Position numbers and translations under genes: made by a program
Origin: Sedimentisphaerales bacterium
GTDB lineage: Bacteria; Planctomycetota; Phycisphaerae; Sedimentisphaerales; Anaerobacaceae
Length of the DNA: 64,000 nucleotides
Assembly (NCBI GenBank): GCA_016927855.1
Contig: JAFGLV010000021.1
Span: forward strand, 1 to 64,000
Direction of reading: 5' to 3'
Shown: positions 16,318 through 25,878 of the stretch, in pieces
Position numbering within the stretch: position 1 is the stretch's first letter
Layout: every line of letters starts with the position of its first letter
The notes under the pieces: generated by a model
What the model saw: the letters and a program-made list of their open reading frames with translations, nothing else
Told to the model about the DNA's origin: nothing
Database searches by the model: none

Positions 16318-19300
16318 TCATCGATTGCTTTCGATGGCCGCGTCCAGTTCGTCCAGGGCGATGCCTTCGGCGGTCACGAGATGCTCGCGGTCCGTCAAGA
16401 TCAGCCAAGGCAGGGACCGGACGCCCCAGGTGAGGCGCGTCTTCTGCTCGTCGGCTTCGATCATGCCGGCTGGGAACGGGACGTTCTGCTCCTTGAGCCA
16501 GTTGTCCAGCGCGGCTCTCTCAACCGGCGACGTCTGGATGGTGACGACCGTGATACCTTTGCCTTCCAGCTCGCGTGCCTTGCCCACGAGTTGCGTCAGG
16601 CCATTCCGTGACGGTCGCTGATTCATGTCCCAGAAGCAGATCAGAAGTCGCTTGTCCTGTAGCTGCTCGCGCGCGAGATCGAGCGCGACGTTCTCGAACG
16701 CCGGCAGGCGCTTGCCCAGCAGGGAAGGCGGTTGGCTGGGGACAACCCGGCCGCTGGGGTCCAACTCGTTGATCACGATCTTGATGTCGGTGTCACCGCC
16801 TTCGGCCCGCGCCCGGCCGTGCAGGCGCTTGGGCTCTATCGCATTGGCCTGGAAGTTGATCGTCCCCTTGCACATATTCTCCAGAGTGAACTTCCCCTCG
16901 CTGTCGGTGTACACCTCTCGCGTCGGTTGGCCATTGCCATAGGCATAAACCCGGATGTTGGCAACGGGCTGATCGAACGCATTGACGACGATACCGCCAG
17001 TCAGGAGATTCGCGACTTCCAGAACCAGCGGCTCCAATTCCACGCGCCTATCCGCCGCGTTGGCCGGATCGACGCGAACGTAGCGCAGCCCGTACCCCTC
17101 GGCCTGGGCTTGAACCGAGTAGAGAAAACCACGAGGGACAGCCTTGATTTCAAAACTGCCGTCCGAACTGGTTTGCACAGGCTCTCGGCTGCCATAGCCG
17201 GTGTTCGATATCCATAGCGTCAATGACATCTGGGCTTCAGGGATTCCTTTGCCGTCTGCGTCGACCACCCTCCCGTAAAACACCACGCCCGGGTCCAGGT
17301 TGATGTCGACCTTGTCGCTGGCAGGGTCGATCTGCACCGCGGCAGCGAGATTCCGTTCCGTATGACGTGCCACGACGAAGACCAGTTCGTCCCTACCGCC
17401 GGGCCCGTACACAGATCCGCCGCCGCCGAATCTGAACACGAACGTACCATCGTCGCCAGTCACGACCTCGCGTGCGAGCGCCGGGCGCAGCGAAACCGTC
17501 GCACCGGAGACGGGCCGGCCCTGCGCATCGCGAACCACGCCGCGGATTCTGTGCACGCCGGGTTCGCGATCTGGCGGACGGGGCTGGCCCGCGGTCTCCT
17601 CCTTGAAATCCGATCCTCGGGCCAACTGGAAGTTGAACTCGCGCCGGCCCTCGTCGATCGTGAACTCCTCCGAGACCGCCTGCTCGTATCCGACCGCAGA
17701 GACGTGCAGTTGCAGCGGCGCCGAGGAACTCTCGTCGAAACGCAGTTCGTACGTTCCGTCGCTGAACGCCGCCGGGCGATCTGCGCGAGGTCTGCCTCCG
17801 AGGTTCCGAGCGGTGGCGATCTCGAAATTGGGAATGGGGTAGCCCGTCTGCGCGTCGGTGACCGTCCCTTCTAGGGTCATGGCGCGCTTCATCGGGATCG
17901 TGAACTCGTCCCGGGTCGGAACTACCGCGTAGTCTCTGACCGTGATGAATCCTGATTTTCCGACGGTCAGCGCGATGTCACTGGCCGGAACGTGGGGCAC
18001 CTTGAACACGCCCTGCGCGTCGGTATCTTCCAGCCACACGTCGTAATCCCGATAGTCCACGAACGGCTGAACGACGGTCCAGGCGTCCGCGACGGGCTTG
18101 CCTTCGCTGTCCACGACGCGACAGGTGAGCGTCTTGCCGCGAGTCAACAGGAATTCCAGCGGCGCCGGATTCGGCTCGATGTCGATCACCTGGTAGGCAG
18201 GCGCGTATCCCGGAGCTTCAACGATAACGGTAGGTACGTTGCCGTACGTATCGCGGTCGGGCGAAGCGACGAGCCTGAACGCTCCGGCGGCATCCGAGAT
18301 GGCGTAGAAAGGCCGGTCGCTTCTCTGGGCGAGCAGAACTGTGACGCCGGCTACAGGCTGTCCGTCTTCGTCGCGCACCGTGCCAGCCAGCGTGATGCCT
18401 TTCTTCAGCGTTTCGACGTGCTTGAGCGCTTTGGCGTTCAGAATTGCCTCGCCGACGAGGGTGCGTCCCGTGCCGTGGTCGCCACCATAGTCAGGGTGGC
18501 GCAGGCCCAGAGAGATCCGCTCCACTTCAGCGGGAACGCCTTCAACACGCCACCGACCGTTCGGGTCGGACCGCACGCAACGGTTGACGTAGAACGGGCG
18601 GGTGACGTAAAGATAGACTTCGGCCATGCCGATCGGATTGCCGTCCGTGTCCTGAACGATTCCTCCAACCGCCGACGTAGGGAGCATGTCGAAAACATGA
18701 CGCGTCGGCAAATCGACCAGAGGCAGCCGGCCGACCGGCGACGGACCCGAATTGGACCACGACTTCGTCATGGAGGCCAAGCCGGGCGCTTGGACCTGCA
18801 CACTCAGCGACGAAAAGACATCGTTGGCGTCGAGCTTCACGTCGCATCGTCCCTGCGAATTCGTCACGTAGAGCGCGATGTGGCGCTGATAGGCGTCCAA
18901 ACCATAACTGCCGTGAGCCACCACCGTGGCCTCAGGAACAGGCTCGCCTTGCCGGCGAACCAGGACCCCGAGTGTCCGCGGCTTCGTTCCAGGTGGCGCA
19001 GACAAGGGCTCCAGGCGAACGCGAAAGCGCACGGCGTGCCTGCGTCCCTGATCCTGCATAACGTCCAGGTCCAGCTCGACGTAATGCATGGCGGTCTGTT
19101 CCGTCCCTGTGGCCTTGGCGGTAAACGCAGTCTCTTCGTCTCTGGGATGGCGCAACACTCGGCCTTGTGAATCGAGTAATTCCACCGCGATGCTCCAGGT
19201 CGTGTCGACCACCGGCAACCAGCCCACCCGCGCGGTCACCCGCCAAGCGTTGGCGTACGCTTTCTCGAAGCGGATCGATTCGATTTCCACCAGCCGGGGA

Positions 19301-19491
19301 TGCTCGGCCGTCCCGGCCACCAGGCCCACGGGAAGATCCTCGCTCCAGGTCAAACCGTCTTCGTGCGTGTATTTTGCCGGCCGCGGAGCGGTCGCCAGAT
19401 CCGCAGCGGATGAGCTCATCCCTGGCGCAGGCAACGACCCAAGGGACATTGCGAGGACGACAATAGCAGCAAGTGGTTTCGTCGAGCGCAT
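16318..19491 (-). CDS. Array locus 21: long CarboxypepD_reg repeat protein with QRPS Trx-like domain
   Basis: At 1057 residues this is the longest intact member. The signal peptide spans about 1-30. A distinctive beta-rich N-terminal domain follows (about 40-190, with RLVEIESIRFEKAYANAW). About eight CarboxypepD_reg-like repeats follow, including GGIVQDTDGNPIGMAEVYLY, LAGTVRDEDGQPVAGVTVLL and IRGVVRDAQGRPVSGATVSL. The C-terminal domain has CFWDMNQRPSRNGL and RSLPWLILTDREH. The segment VARHTERNLAAAV is useful because it shows the intact form of the site where locus 14 carries an in-frame stop. AAGGAGAG lies upstream of the ATG, and locus 22 starts 13 bp after the stop. Confidence 0.9.
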   Translation of the reverse strand: MRSTKPLAAIVVLAMSLGSLPAPGMSSSAADLATAPRPAKYTHEDGLTWSEDLPVGLVAGTAEHPRLVEIESIRFEKAYANAWRVTARVGWLPVVDTTWSIAVELLDSQGRVLRHPRDEETAFTAKATGTEQTAMHYVELDLDVMQDQGRRHAVRFRVRLEPLSAPPGTKPRTLGVLVRRQGEPVPEATVVAHGSYGLDAYQRHIALYVTNSQGRCDVKLDANDVFSSLSVQVQAPGLASMTKSWSNSGPSPVGRLPLVDLPTRHVFDMLPTSAVGGIVQDTDGNPIGMAEVYLYVTRPFYVNRCVRSDPNGRWRVEGVPAEVERISLGLRHPDYGGDHGTGRTLVGEAILNAKALKHVETLKKGITLAGTVRDEDGQPVAGVTVLLAQRSDRPFYAISDAAGAFRLVASPDRDTYGNVPTVIVEAPGYAPAYQVIDIEPNPAPLEFLLTRGKTLTCRVVDSEGKPVADAWTVVQPFVDYRDYDVWLEDTDAQGVFKVPHVPASDIALTVGKSGFITVRDYAVVPTRDEFTIPMKRAMTLEGTVTDAQTGYPIPNFEIATARNLGGRPRADRPAAFSDGTYELRFDESSSAPLQLHVSAVGYEQAVSEEFTIDEGRREFNFQLARGSDFKEETAGQPRPPDREPGVHRIRGVVRDAQGRPVSGATVSLRPALAREVVTGDDGTFVFRFGGGGSVYGPGGRDELVFVVARHTERNLAAAVQIDPASDKVDINLDPGVVFYGRVVDADGKGIPEAQMSLTLWISNTGYGSREPVQTSSDGSFEIKAVPRGFLYSVQAQAEGYGLRYVRVDPANAADRRVELEPLVLEVANLLTGGIVVNAFDQPVANIRVYAYGNGQPTREVYTDSEGKFTLENMCKGTINFQANAIEPKRLHGRARAEGGDTDIKIVINELDPSGRVVPSQPPSLLGKRLPAFENVALDLAREQLQDKRLLICFWDMNQRPSRNGLTQLVGKARELEGKGITVVTIQTSPVERAALDNWLKEQNVPFPAGMIEADEQKTRLTWGVRSLPWLILTDREHLVTAEGIALDELDAAIESNR

Positions 19492-19518
19492 TTCTTCTCT
19501 CCTTTCACCCCGGTGGTC

Positions 19519-22350
19519 TCAGTTTTTGTCGGGCACCAAGTCCAGACGTCGCGGCGGCGCCGCGCCTTCGGCCATCCGTTGCAGCAGCGACACCGCGGTT
19601 CCGCGCGCCAGGTTGCCTTTGGGTAATTCCTGGGCGAGGCGGTTCAGTTGCGTTCGCGCGCCCTCCGCATCGCCGGCGTGCCAGTCGAGCCAGGCCTTGC
19701 CCAGGCGGACGTAGTCGTACTCGAACGCGTCCGGCCGTTCGCGCAGGAAGCGTTCCACGCGTTCCGGGAGGGTTTCTTCTCGGCCGTCACCGTAGCTGAA
19801 TGTGCCGCGGTGCCAGACACCGTGATAAATGGGCACACCGTCCATGACATCCAACCGGCTCAGTGGCGGATCGGTCCGGCGATATCCCCACGGAGTCCAG
19901 ACCCGCGTCTTGGGCCAGCGGGCCAGAACCGTGTTGGCGTCGTCAACCGCCTTAACCTCGAACATGTAGATATTCCCTGGCCCAAGCTGCAACCCTCCAA
20001 CGCCCTCAGTGCCGACCGGCCATTCGGTAGCTTTGAGAGTGTGTGTAGCCGAACGGACCTTGTGCCCCGGCGTATCCAACAGACTCGGATGCTGCGTGGG
20101 CGCCGAGAGAGACATCTCCAGCTCGTAGCAGGCAACCTTCTGCTGCAACGCGGCGTCGAGGCCTTGCCAGCTAAGCACGAAGCTGTCTGTCTCGACGCGG
20201 TCCATGTCCATGACATTCAGACCGAAGGCCGAGCGCACGACGAGCTTCGGATAGCGCACAGTCTGTCCCGGCTGCAACGTCACCACCGCCGGCGGCTCGA
20301 TCGGGCTGACAGCATCCGGGCCGCCGTAGGGCTTGGCCAGCTTGAACACGCCAGGCTCGACCTCCATCCAGAGGTCCCAATTGGGCCGGCTCTCCGGGAG
20401 ATTCGACGTCGGCACGAGGACTTCGACCTTGATCGGAATATCAGGCAGCTTCTCGAAACGTACGATTCCCGAATCGCCGCTGAGCGCGTAACGCGTCTCC
20501 TCGCGGTCTTGTCCTCGATAGCCGAACGAGAAGCGAGCGTCCCCGACGGGATAGGGCGCGAGGAACAAGGTGTCGGCCTCGATGCCGGAAAAATAGACGT
20601 TCGTCTGCTCCGGCGCGCGTTTGACCAGCACGTGGGCGCCCGCGAGGCCTTTGCCGTCTTTCTCTATCCTGAATTCAAGGGCGCAATCGCCCGAGCGCAT
20701 CGACTCGGCGCACGCCCGCCAGTGTGACGCCAGGCCCACCGCCCAGTCCGCCGGCGGCGCCGGCAGCCACGGCTGCAACTCCGACGGGACCGGCTCCTGA
20801 CCGAGCTTCGCCAGTGTCGCGTTCATTCCGTCCCAATCCCCCTGCAGCAGGCGCAGCTTCGCCAGCGCGATTCCCAGATTCTCGCGCAGCGGGGTTTCCG
20901 CCTGCGCGTGCGCGAAGCCCAGTTCCAGCGCCTCTGCCAGAGTGACGAAACTCTCGGATGGGTCTTCCCGGTCGGAGCGTCCGCGCGAACTCCGCGTCGG
21001 CGCCGCCCATTCGAGGGCCGTGTTGAGCAGACCGTTCTGAATGATTTGCGCCAGGGTCCAGGCCAGCTCGGGGTCGGGTTTCTCCTGGAGCCGTTGCCGG
21101 TGCAGCGCCTTGACTTTCTCCGTGAGCGGATGGCGCTGGCCCGAGTTGACGATCCCTTTCGTACTGGCCAGATACCTGGGCACGCTGGGATCGAAGGGGT
21201 CTTCTTCCACAAGCCGCGTGTAATACTCCGCGCGCGTCATTTGGCCTTCCTTGGCCGCAAGCTGTGAGACCATACCGCGCGCGAGGTCGCGCATCTCGCG
21301 CTCGTCGGACGCCGCGATTTTCTCGATGACCGACATCGCCTCGCCGCCGAGATTGCTGAGCCCCGTGAGGGCCAAGCGCCGCAGGGAGCTGTCTGCCTTG
21401 GCGTCCTCAGCGATCTGCGTAAGCACCGGCAGCACTCTCTCCTGCGCCCAGGTCATATTGCCGAGACAGGACACCGCGATCCGGCGGATGTTGCCTGGCC
21501 CTTCCGACGAACCTCGGTCCAGGGCGGTTTCTATGAGCCAGTCGAGAGCTTCTTCAGCGTCGGGTCCCATCTTGCCGAGCACGGCACCGGCGTACCCGGC
21601 GTGAGGGCCGCCCTGCTGGATTGCCTCCACCATGAAAGGCACGACCGGCCGGCCGATTCCGGTCAGTACCTCGGTAGCTCGGTTGATCTCCTCGTACACG
21701 CGCGTGTCCCACTGAGCGATCCATTGGCTGATGGTCCTGCCTTCGTAGACCACCGTCGCCGGGTCAGGCGCCGGTCCCCAGGCCCGTCCGATCCGCAGCG
21801 CCTCAGCTTCCCCGCCATCCAGGAGACCATCCGGAACGCCTTCGCCTACCACGCGCACGGCGTAGACGACGCTCTTGACGACCTGGTCGTCCCGAACGAA
21901 CTGGCCCTTCCACAACGGTTGTAGCTCAGCGGTCAGATTCAACGGTGTGGATAGATAGTACGTCTTCAGTTCGGCGCCGTCGGGCCATCGCGTCCGATTG
22001 GCGATGTCTGCCTGCTGGTCGCCGGAATCGCCTGAGAAGCCGTAGCCGCGGTTCAAGACGAGGTAGTCGTTCTCTCTGGCTACGACCAGCGACAGGCGCA
22101 TCGACTGGGCTTCCGCGAGGGCGCGACCACCGCCGCCATGCGCGCGAATCCCGCCTTCGTCGAACGCAAACCAGCCCTGCACGACCTTCACAGGTGCGGT
22201 CCGGGTTACACCCCAGCGATACGTCTTCTGCTCGGCGCTTTCATCAGCCAGCACGAGGCTAACGTGCGCCGGCTCCGCCGCCCAGACCCGGCCGACAACA
22301 CAGACCAGACAACACGCAACGAACACTCTACGCATGATCCTCATGACCAT
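19519..22350 (-). CDS. Array locus 20: exported HEAT-repeat-like protein lacking the Trx-like domain
   Basis: This 943-residue protein is the only intact array locus without the QRPS domain. A signal peptide (cut near VGRVWA) precedes a beta-rich N-terminal domain. HEAT-like helical repeats follow (about 215-370: GRPVVPFMVEAIQQGGPHAG, RRIAVSCLGNMTWAQERVLP, RRLALTGLSNLGGEAMSVIE). A longer helical stretch and a C-terminal domain with a Trp-rich middle and a TPR-like end (RLGKAWLDWHAGDAEGARTQ) complete it. Its function is unknown; a scaffold role is inferred from the helical repeats. Three in-frame ATGs lie close together (22350, 22344, 22335), and GAGGG best fits the second. It keeps operon spacing (27 and 38 bp). 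Confidence 0.82.
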   Translation of the reverse strand: MVMRIMRRVFVACCLVCVVGRVWAAEPAHVSLVLADESAEQKTYRWGVTRTAPVKVVQGWFAFDEGGIRAHGGGGRALAEAQSMRLSLVVARENDYLVLNRGYGFSGDSGDQQADIANRTRWPDGAELKTYYLSTPLNLTAELQPLWKGQFVRDDQVVKSVVYAVRVVGEGVPDGLLDGGEAEALRIGRAWGPAPDPATVVYEGRTISQWIAQWDTRVYEEINRATEVLTGIGRPVVPFMVEAIQQGGPHAGYAGAVLGKMGPDAEEALDWLIETALDRGSSEGPGNIRRIAVSCLGNMTWAQERVLPVLTQIAEDAKADSSLRRLALTGLSNLGGEAMSVIEKIAASDEREMRDLARGMVSQLAAKEGQMTRAEYYTRLVEEDPFDPSVPRYLASTKGIVNSGQRHPLTEKVKALHRQRLQEKPDPELAWTLAQIIQNGLLNTALEWAAPTRSSRGRSDREDPSESFVTLAEALELGFAHAQAETPLRENLGIALAKLRLLQGDWDGMNATLAKLGQEPVPSELQPWLPAPPADWAVGLASHWRACAESMRSGDCALEFRIEKDGKGLAGAHVLVKRAPEQTNVYFSGIEADTLFLAPYPVGDARFSFGYRGQDREETRYALSGDSGIVRFEKLPDIPIKVEVLVPTSNLPESRPNWDLWMEVEPGVFKLAKPYGGPDAVSPIEPPAVVTLQPGQTVRYPKLVVRSAFGLNVMDMDRVETDSFVLSWQGLDAALQQKVACYELEMSLSAPTQHPSLLDTPGHKVRSATHTLKATEWPVGTEGVGGLQLGPGNIYMFEVKAVDDANTVLARWPKTRVWTPWGYRRTDPPLSRLDVMDGVPIYHGVWHRGTFSYGDGREETLPERVERFLRERPDAFEYDYVRLGKAWLDWHAGDAEGARTQLNRLAQELPKGNLARGTAVSLLQRMAEGAAPPRRLDLVPDKN

Positions 22351-22388
22351 CCCTCACTTCCACGAATGTGCGCATCTGCAGACCGGCT

Positions 22389-23906
22389 TCACTCGCCGGG
22401 TGCATCATCAATCCTCTGTCCCAACTCCGCGACGCCGAAGCCTTCCGCAACTACAGTGTGGTTGCGATCCGTCAAGATCAACCAAGGCAGGGACCTCACG
22501 CCCCAGTTGAAGCGAACCTGCTGCTCATCGGTCTGAATCATCCCCACAGGGAACTGAATGCCGTTCTGCTCAGTCCACTCGATGAGCCTGTCTGACTCAA
22601 GCGGCGCCGTTTGGATCGAGCGAACGACCACACCTCGTTCCTTCAGCACCTCGACACCATCGTTCAGTTGCAGCATGCTACTTCGCGACGGGCGTCGCTG
22701 CATGTCGAAGAAACACACCAGGACGCTCTTGTTCGTGGTCTGTTCCGGATCGAGACGAGTGTCGATCTTCGACAGGTCAGGCAACGTTGCGCCCACCAGC
22801 GAGTCCCGCGGGCCCGCGCGCGGGAAGTAGAACGCCCGAGCTTGGTTGCTCTGCTTCGAGAGCTTGTCGATATGGATCTGGCCTATCTCCCGCGCTTCCG
22901 CGTCATGGATGCAGACATACCCCTCTGATACTCCCATGAAGTTCGCTTTCTCTCGCTGAGAGAGCGGAGCGCGAAGCAAGCCGTCGGATTCAATCCTGTT
23001 TCCGTAGCCTTCACCAAAGGTGTGATACCGCAGTCGTTCTTCGGGCGAGTACTTCTTGAACCACAGCCAAAAACTGCCCGGATAGACCGGCAGACCATCC
23101 TGGTAGAACGCTCGCCCACAAAACAGTTCCTTGGCTTCGATCCGGATGTCCGACTGGACCACGGCGTTGGGCGCGTCCGGTATGGTGAAGCTCGCCATGT
23201 CGAAATCCCAGACGTATGCGGCCCGATCTTCGGGAATGACCCTGACCGAATAAGGCAACGGCGCCAGTCTGCTCCATCTGAAACGGCCTTCGGGGTCTTC
23301 GACCTGAATCGTCTGATAGACGGAGAAGCTGTCACTCCAGTCAGGCAGTACGCCTCGAAGGTAGCGCAGGGTGAGTTCAAACTTCGTCACCGGCCTGTCA
23401 TGCTGGTCCAGGACCTGCCCTTCCACGGTGCCGGTTCCCGAAGGGAAAGGGTCCCATTTGACCACGACTAGCTTGTCGCTCTGGGCGCTGTACAACTCGC
23501 CGATCTTCTTGTGCTGGCTGCGCGAGCTTCCACTGGCTGGATCGTACTCGGTTAAATGCGCATTGATGGAAAACGTGTTGCCCAGCGTGTCGCAATAGGC
23601 GTACCCGTCGGTGTTGGTCACTGCCTCGTAGAAGTTTCGTGTCGTGGTCTCATCGCGATCCACAAAGACGATCCGGCAATACGGAACCGGCCTGCCCTCA
23701 TGATCGACAGTCCTGACCGTGATGAGAGACTCCGAGTCCATCTGGTTCGGATCGCGGAACCCCTCTGCCAGAAGCGCCTTGCCGCGTGGATCGCGTGTCA
23801 GTCCCTCCCGACGGCGCGCGTTCAACTCCTCTTGCCCAGCCGAAGCGAGACCTCCCCCGGCCCACACCGAGACAACGCACAGAGTAATCCAAGTCGTCCT
23901 GCTCAT
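22389..23906 (-). CDS. Array locus 19: beta-sandwich protein with QRPS-type Trx-like domain
   Basis: The product is 505 residues from the ATG at 23906, preferred over an in-frame ATG seven codons upstream because GGAG sits just before it. A signal peptide (about 1-24) leads into divergent CarboxypepD_reg-like segments (VRTVDHEGRPVPYCRIVFVD, VEGQVLDQHDRPVTKFELTL, CGRAFYQDGLPVYPGSFWLW). The C-terminal motif is CFFDMQRRPSRSSM, with Arg replacing the first Gln of QQRPS, and RSLPWLILTDRNH follows. It begins four bases after the locus 18 stop. Confidence 0.87.
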   Translation of the reverse strand: MSRTTWITLCVVSVWAGGGLASAGQEELNARRREGLTRDPRGKALLAEGFRDPNQMDSESLITVRTVDHEGRPVPYCRIVFVDRDETTTRNFYEAVTNTDGYAYCDTLGNTFSINAHLTEYDPASGSSRSQHKKIGELYSAQSDKLVVVKWDPFPSGTGTVEGQVLDQHDRPVTKFELTLRYLRGVLPDWSDSFSVYQTIQVEDPEGRFRWSRLAPLPYSVRVIPEDRAAYVWDFDMASFTIPDAPNAVVQSDIRIEAKELFCGRAFYQDGLPVYPGSFWLWFKKYSPEERLRYHTFGEGYGNRIESDGLLRAPLSQREKANFMGVSEGYVCIHDAEAREIGQIHIDKLSKQSNQARAFYFPRAGPRDSLVGATLPDLSKIDTRLDPEQTTNKSVLVCFFDMQRRPSRSSMLQLNDGVEVLKERGVVVRSIQTAPLESDRLIEWTEQNGIQFPVGMIQTDEQQVRFNWGVRSLPWLILTDRNHTVVAEGFGVAELGQRIDDAPGE

Positions 23907-23910
23907 GGTC

Positions 23911-24501
23911 CTACTCCCCAATCTCATCCAACTCGTCCAGACTGAGACCTCCGGCGACTACTACGACATGCTCTTTGTCGGCTAAGATCAACCACGGCAA
24001 CGCCCTGACGCCCCAGGTAGAACGCCTCTGCTCTGGGTGGGCTGCAACCGTGCCAACAGGAAAGGAGACTTGGTTGTCTTTGCGCCACGCGTCCAGTTCT
24101 GCATGGTCCGTCTGCGCAGCCTGAACGCCAATGACCTGCACGCCCCGCCGTTCCAGCGTTGCCACTTGTCCGGCCAGTTGCAGGAGCGCTTGGCGGGAAG
24201 GACGTTGCTGGAAGTCGAAGAAGCAGATCAGCCAGGCGCGGCCTTCGGCCTCTTTCGGTAAGTCTATGTCGATCCCGTCGAAGCTCGGCAGTGAATTGCC
24301 CGGCAGCAGGGAGCCCGGCTTCTCGACGGTCACCTCGACGTGCGTTTCGTGCTCCGGCGAGAGGGACACGCCGTGGAACGTTATTCGGTAATCGTAAGGC
24401 CTGGCCTGGAATTCGATACGCTTGACGTCGGCCCAGTCGAGGTTCTCGTAGCGGTGGATGTGGCGAATCAGGCAGACGCACAGAAGAAATCTCCATCCCA
24501 T
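23911..24501 (-). CDS. Array locus 18: minimal member, nearly only the QRPS Trx-like domain
   Basis: At 196 residues this is the shortest array protein. Only about 65 residues precede the Trx-like domain. They begin with a short hydrophobic run (RFLLCVCLI) that is too weak to call a signal peptide with confidence, then one beta-rich segment (EFQARPYDYRITFHGVSLSP). The domain itself is complete: CFFDFQQRPSRQAL, WGVRALPWLILADKEH. GGAG eight bases upstream supports the ATG. It may be a 5'-truncated paralog or a free-standing form, and it defines the minimal unit of the family. Confidence 0.82.
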   Translation of the reverse strand: MGWRFLLCVCLIRHIHRYENLDWADVKRIEFQARPYDYRITFHGVSLSPEHETHVEVTVEKPGSLLPGNSLPSFDGIDIDLPKEAEGRAWLICFFDFQQRPSRQALLQLAGQVATLERRGVQVIGVQAAQTDHAELDAWRKDNQVSFPVGTVAAHPEQRRSTWGVRALPWLILADKEHVVVVAGGLSLDELDEIGE

Positions 24502-24519
24502 GGCGCTATCTCCAGAAGT

Positions 24520-25878
24520 CTATTCGAGGTTGCCGTTCAACTCATCCAGCGCGAAGCCTTCGGCGGTCACCACGTGCTTGTCGTCCGTCAGGATCAGCCA
24601 GGGCAGGGACGTGGCAGCCCAGGACCAGCGCACAGCTTCGGCGTCGCCCGCGATGGTGCCGATTTCGCACGACACGTTCAGCTTCTCGCGCCAGATGGCC
24701 AATGCCTCCGGCGTCATCGGCGCGGCCTGGATGATAATCGTTTCGATCCGGTCTTCCAGCGCCACAAGCCGTGGCAGGATGTGACGGGAAGGACGCTGCT
24801 CCAGATCGACAAATGCAATCAGGAGCGGTTTGCCTTTGTCCGGTGGCGGTGAAGGGAGACCGAATTCGCTGAAGCCCTCAACCGCCTTGCCGAGCAGGCT
24901 GGGCGAGAGCCTGTAGACTCGCAGTTTTCCCGACCGGTTATCCTGGATCTTCACACCCGGCTGAATGGACAAAACAAACAGCTCATCGGCCAAAGGCTCG
25001 TTCAAATGAAACTCGACGACCTCCTGATTGCAGGTGGAATTGAGCTGCGCCTTGCCTGCCTCGCTCAAATCGTAGAAACACCAACTCGACTTCATGGGAA
25101 ACCATCCGCCGGGAACCACCTGACGGTAGTCTGACCACCAATGCTCGACACTCGGCTGACCACTGGACAGGCTCTGAATCCCATACAAGAGGCCGTCTGA
25201 TTGCCCGACAAACCAACGATAGGTCCAGACAGACCCGAGCCGAAGCGATTGCTGGTAATCCAACACGTAGCACGGAACACCACGATATACTTGCTGGTCG
25301 ACCAGCTTGAACAGCTCGGCCGGTCCATAAAAGTCCACGGTCGCGTTGACATCGCGTGGGTCGTACCAGGACGAATGCGCCTGCGATCGCGGCCAGCCGT
25401 AGTAGCAGGCGAATAGCTCGCTGAACATCCGCTCCGGAATTTCCGCGTAGAGCCCGTAGTGCTCCTGGTCGTGATGGTAGTACTTCTCGTGAATTCGAAG
25501 CTCGTTGCCATCATAGACCTTTAGCTGGCGCCAGTAGCCCGGATCGTCGGTAAGGTAGCGCACGCGGGTACGGTCGACAGCGACTTCAAGGCTCTGCTCG
25601 GACGTCGCGCGCAAACCGGAAAACTGCCTGACACTGGGAGCGTCGACGCCGTATTCGGCTTTGATCTCAGCCCGGCGTCTGGCAATGCCTTCGGGCGTCT
25701 TGGTCCAGCGAGCTTGCACGCGCAGGTACAGGCTGTTGCAGTCGTGTAGCCACATCTCCGTCGCGCGCACGGCGCGGACCAGTTCAGCCGCATTCGGCTC
25801 GGCCTGTCCCCAACACAAGGAAGAGGAAACCAGACATGCAAGCGCTCCGATGATAAGGCATCTCTCACGGTTCTCCAT
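24520..25878 (-). CDS. Array locus 17: LolA-like domain with degenerate Trx-like domain
   Basis: The product is 452 residues. The signal peptide (about 1-25) is followed by a LolA-like domain (about 27-300) with LVRAVRATEMWLHDCNSLYL, VYRGVPCYVLDYQQSLRLGS and WFVGQSDGLLYG, close to locus 16. In the C-terminal domain the motif is AFVDLEQRPSRHIL: the Cys found in most copies is Ala. The cis-Pro loop reads TSLPWLILTDDKH. Its first 14 bases overlap the end of locus 16, with GAGGAG inside that gene as ribosome-binding site. Confidence 0.88.
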   Translation of the reverse strand: MENRERCLIIGALACLVSSSLCWGQAEPNAAELVRAVRATEMWLHDCNSLYLRVQARWTKTPEGIARRRAEIKAEYGVDAPSVRQFSGLRATSEQSLEVAVDRTRVRYLTDDPGYWRQLKVYDGNELRIHEKYYHHDQEHYGLYAEIPERMFSELFACYYGWPRSQAHSSWYDPRDVNATVDFYGPAELFKLVDQQVYRGVPCYVLDYQQSLRLGSVWTYRWFVGQSDGLLYGIQSLSSGQPSVEHWWSDYRQVVPGGWFPMKSSWCFYDLSEAGKAQLNSTCNQEVVEFHLNEPLADELFVLSIQPGVKIQDNRSGKLRVYRLSPSLLGKAVEGFSEFGLPSPPPDKGKPLLIAFVDLEQRPSRHILPRLVALEDRIETIIIQAAPMTPEALAIWREKLNVSCEIGTIAGDAEAVRWSWAATSLPWLILTDDKHVVTAEGFALDELNGNLE

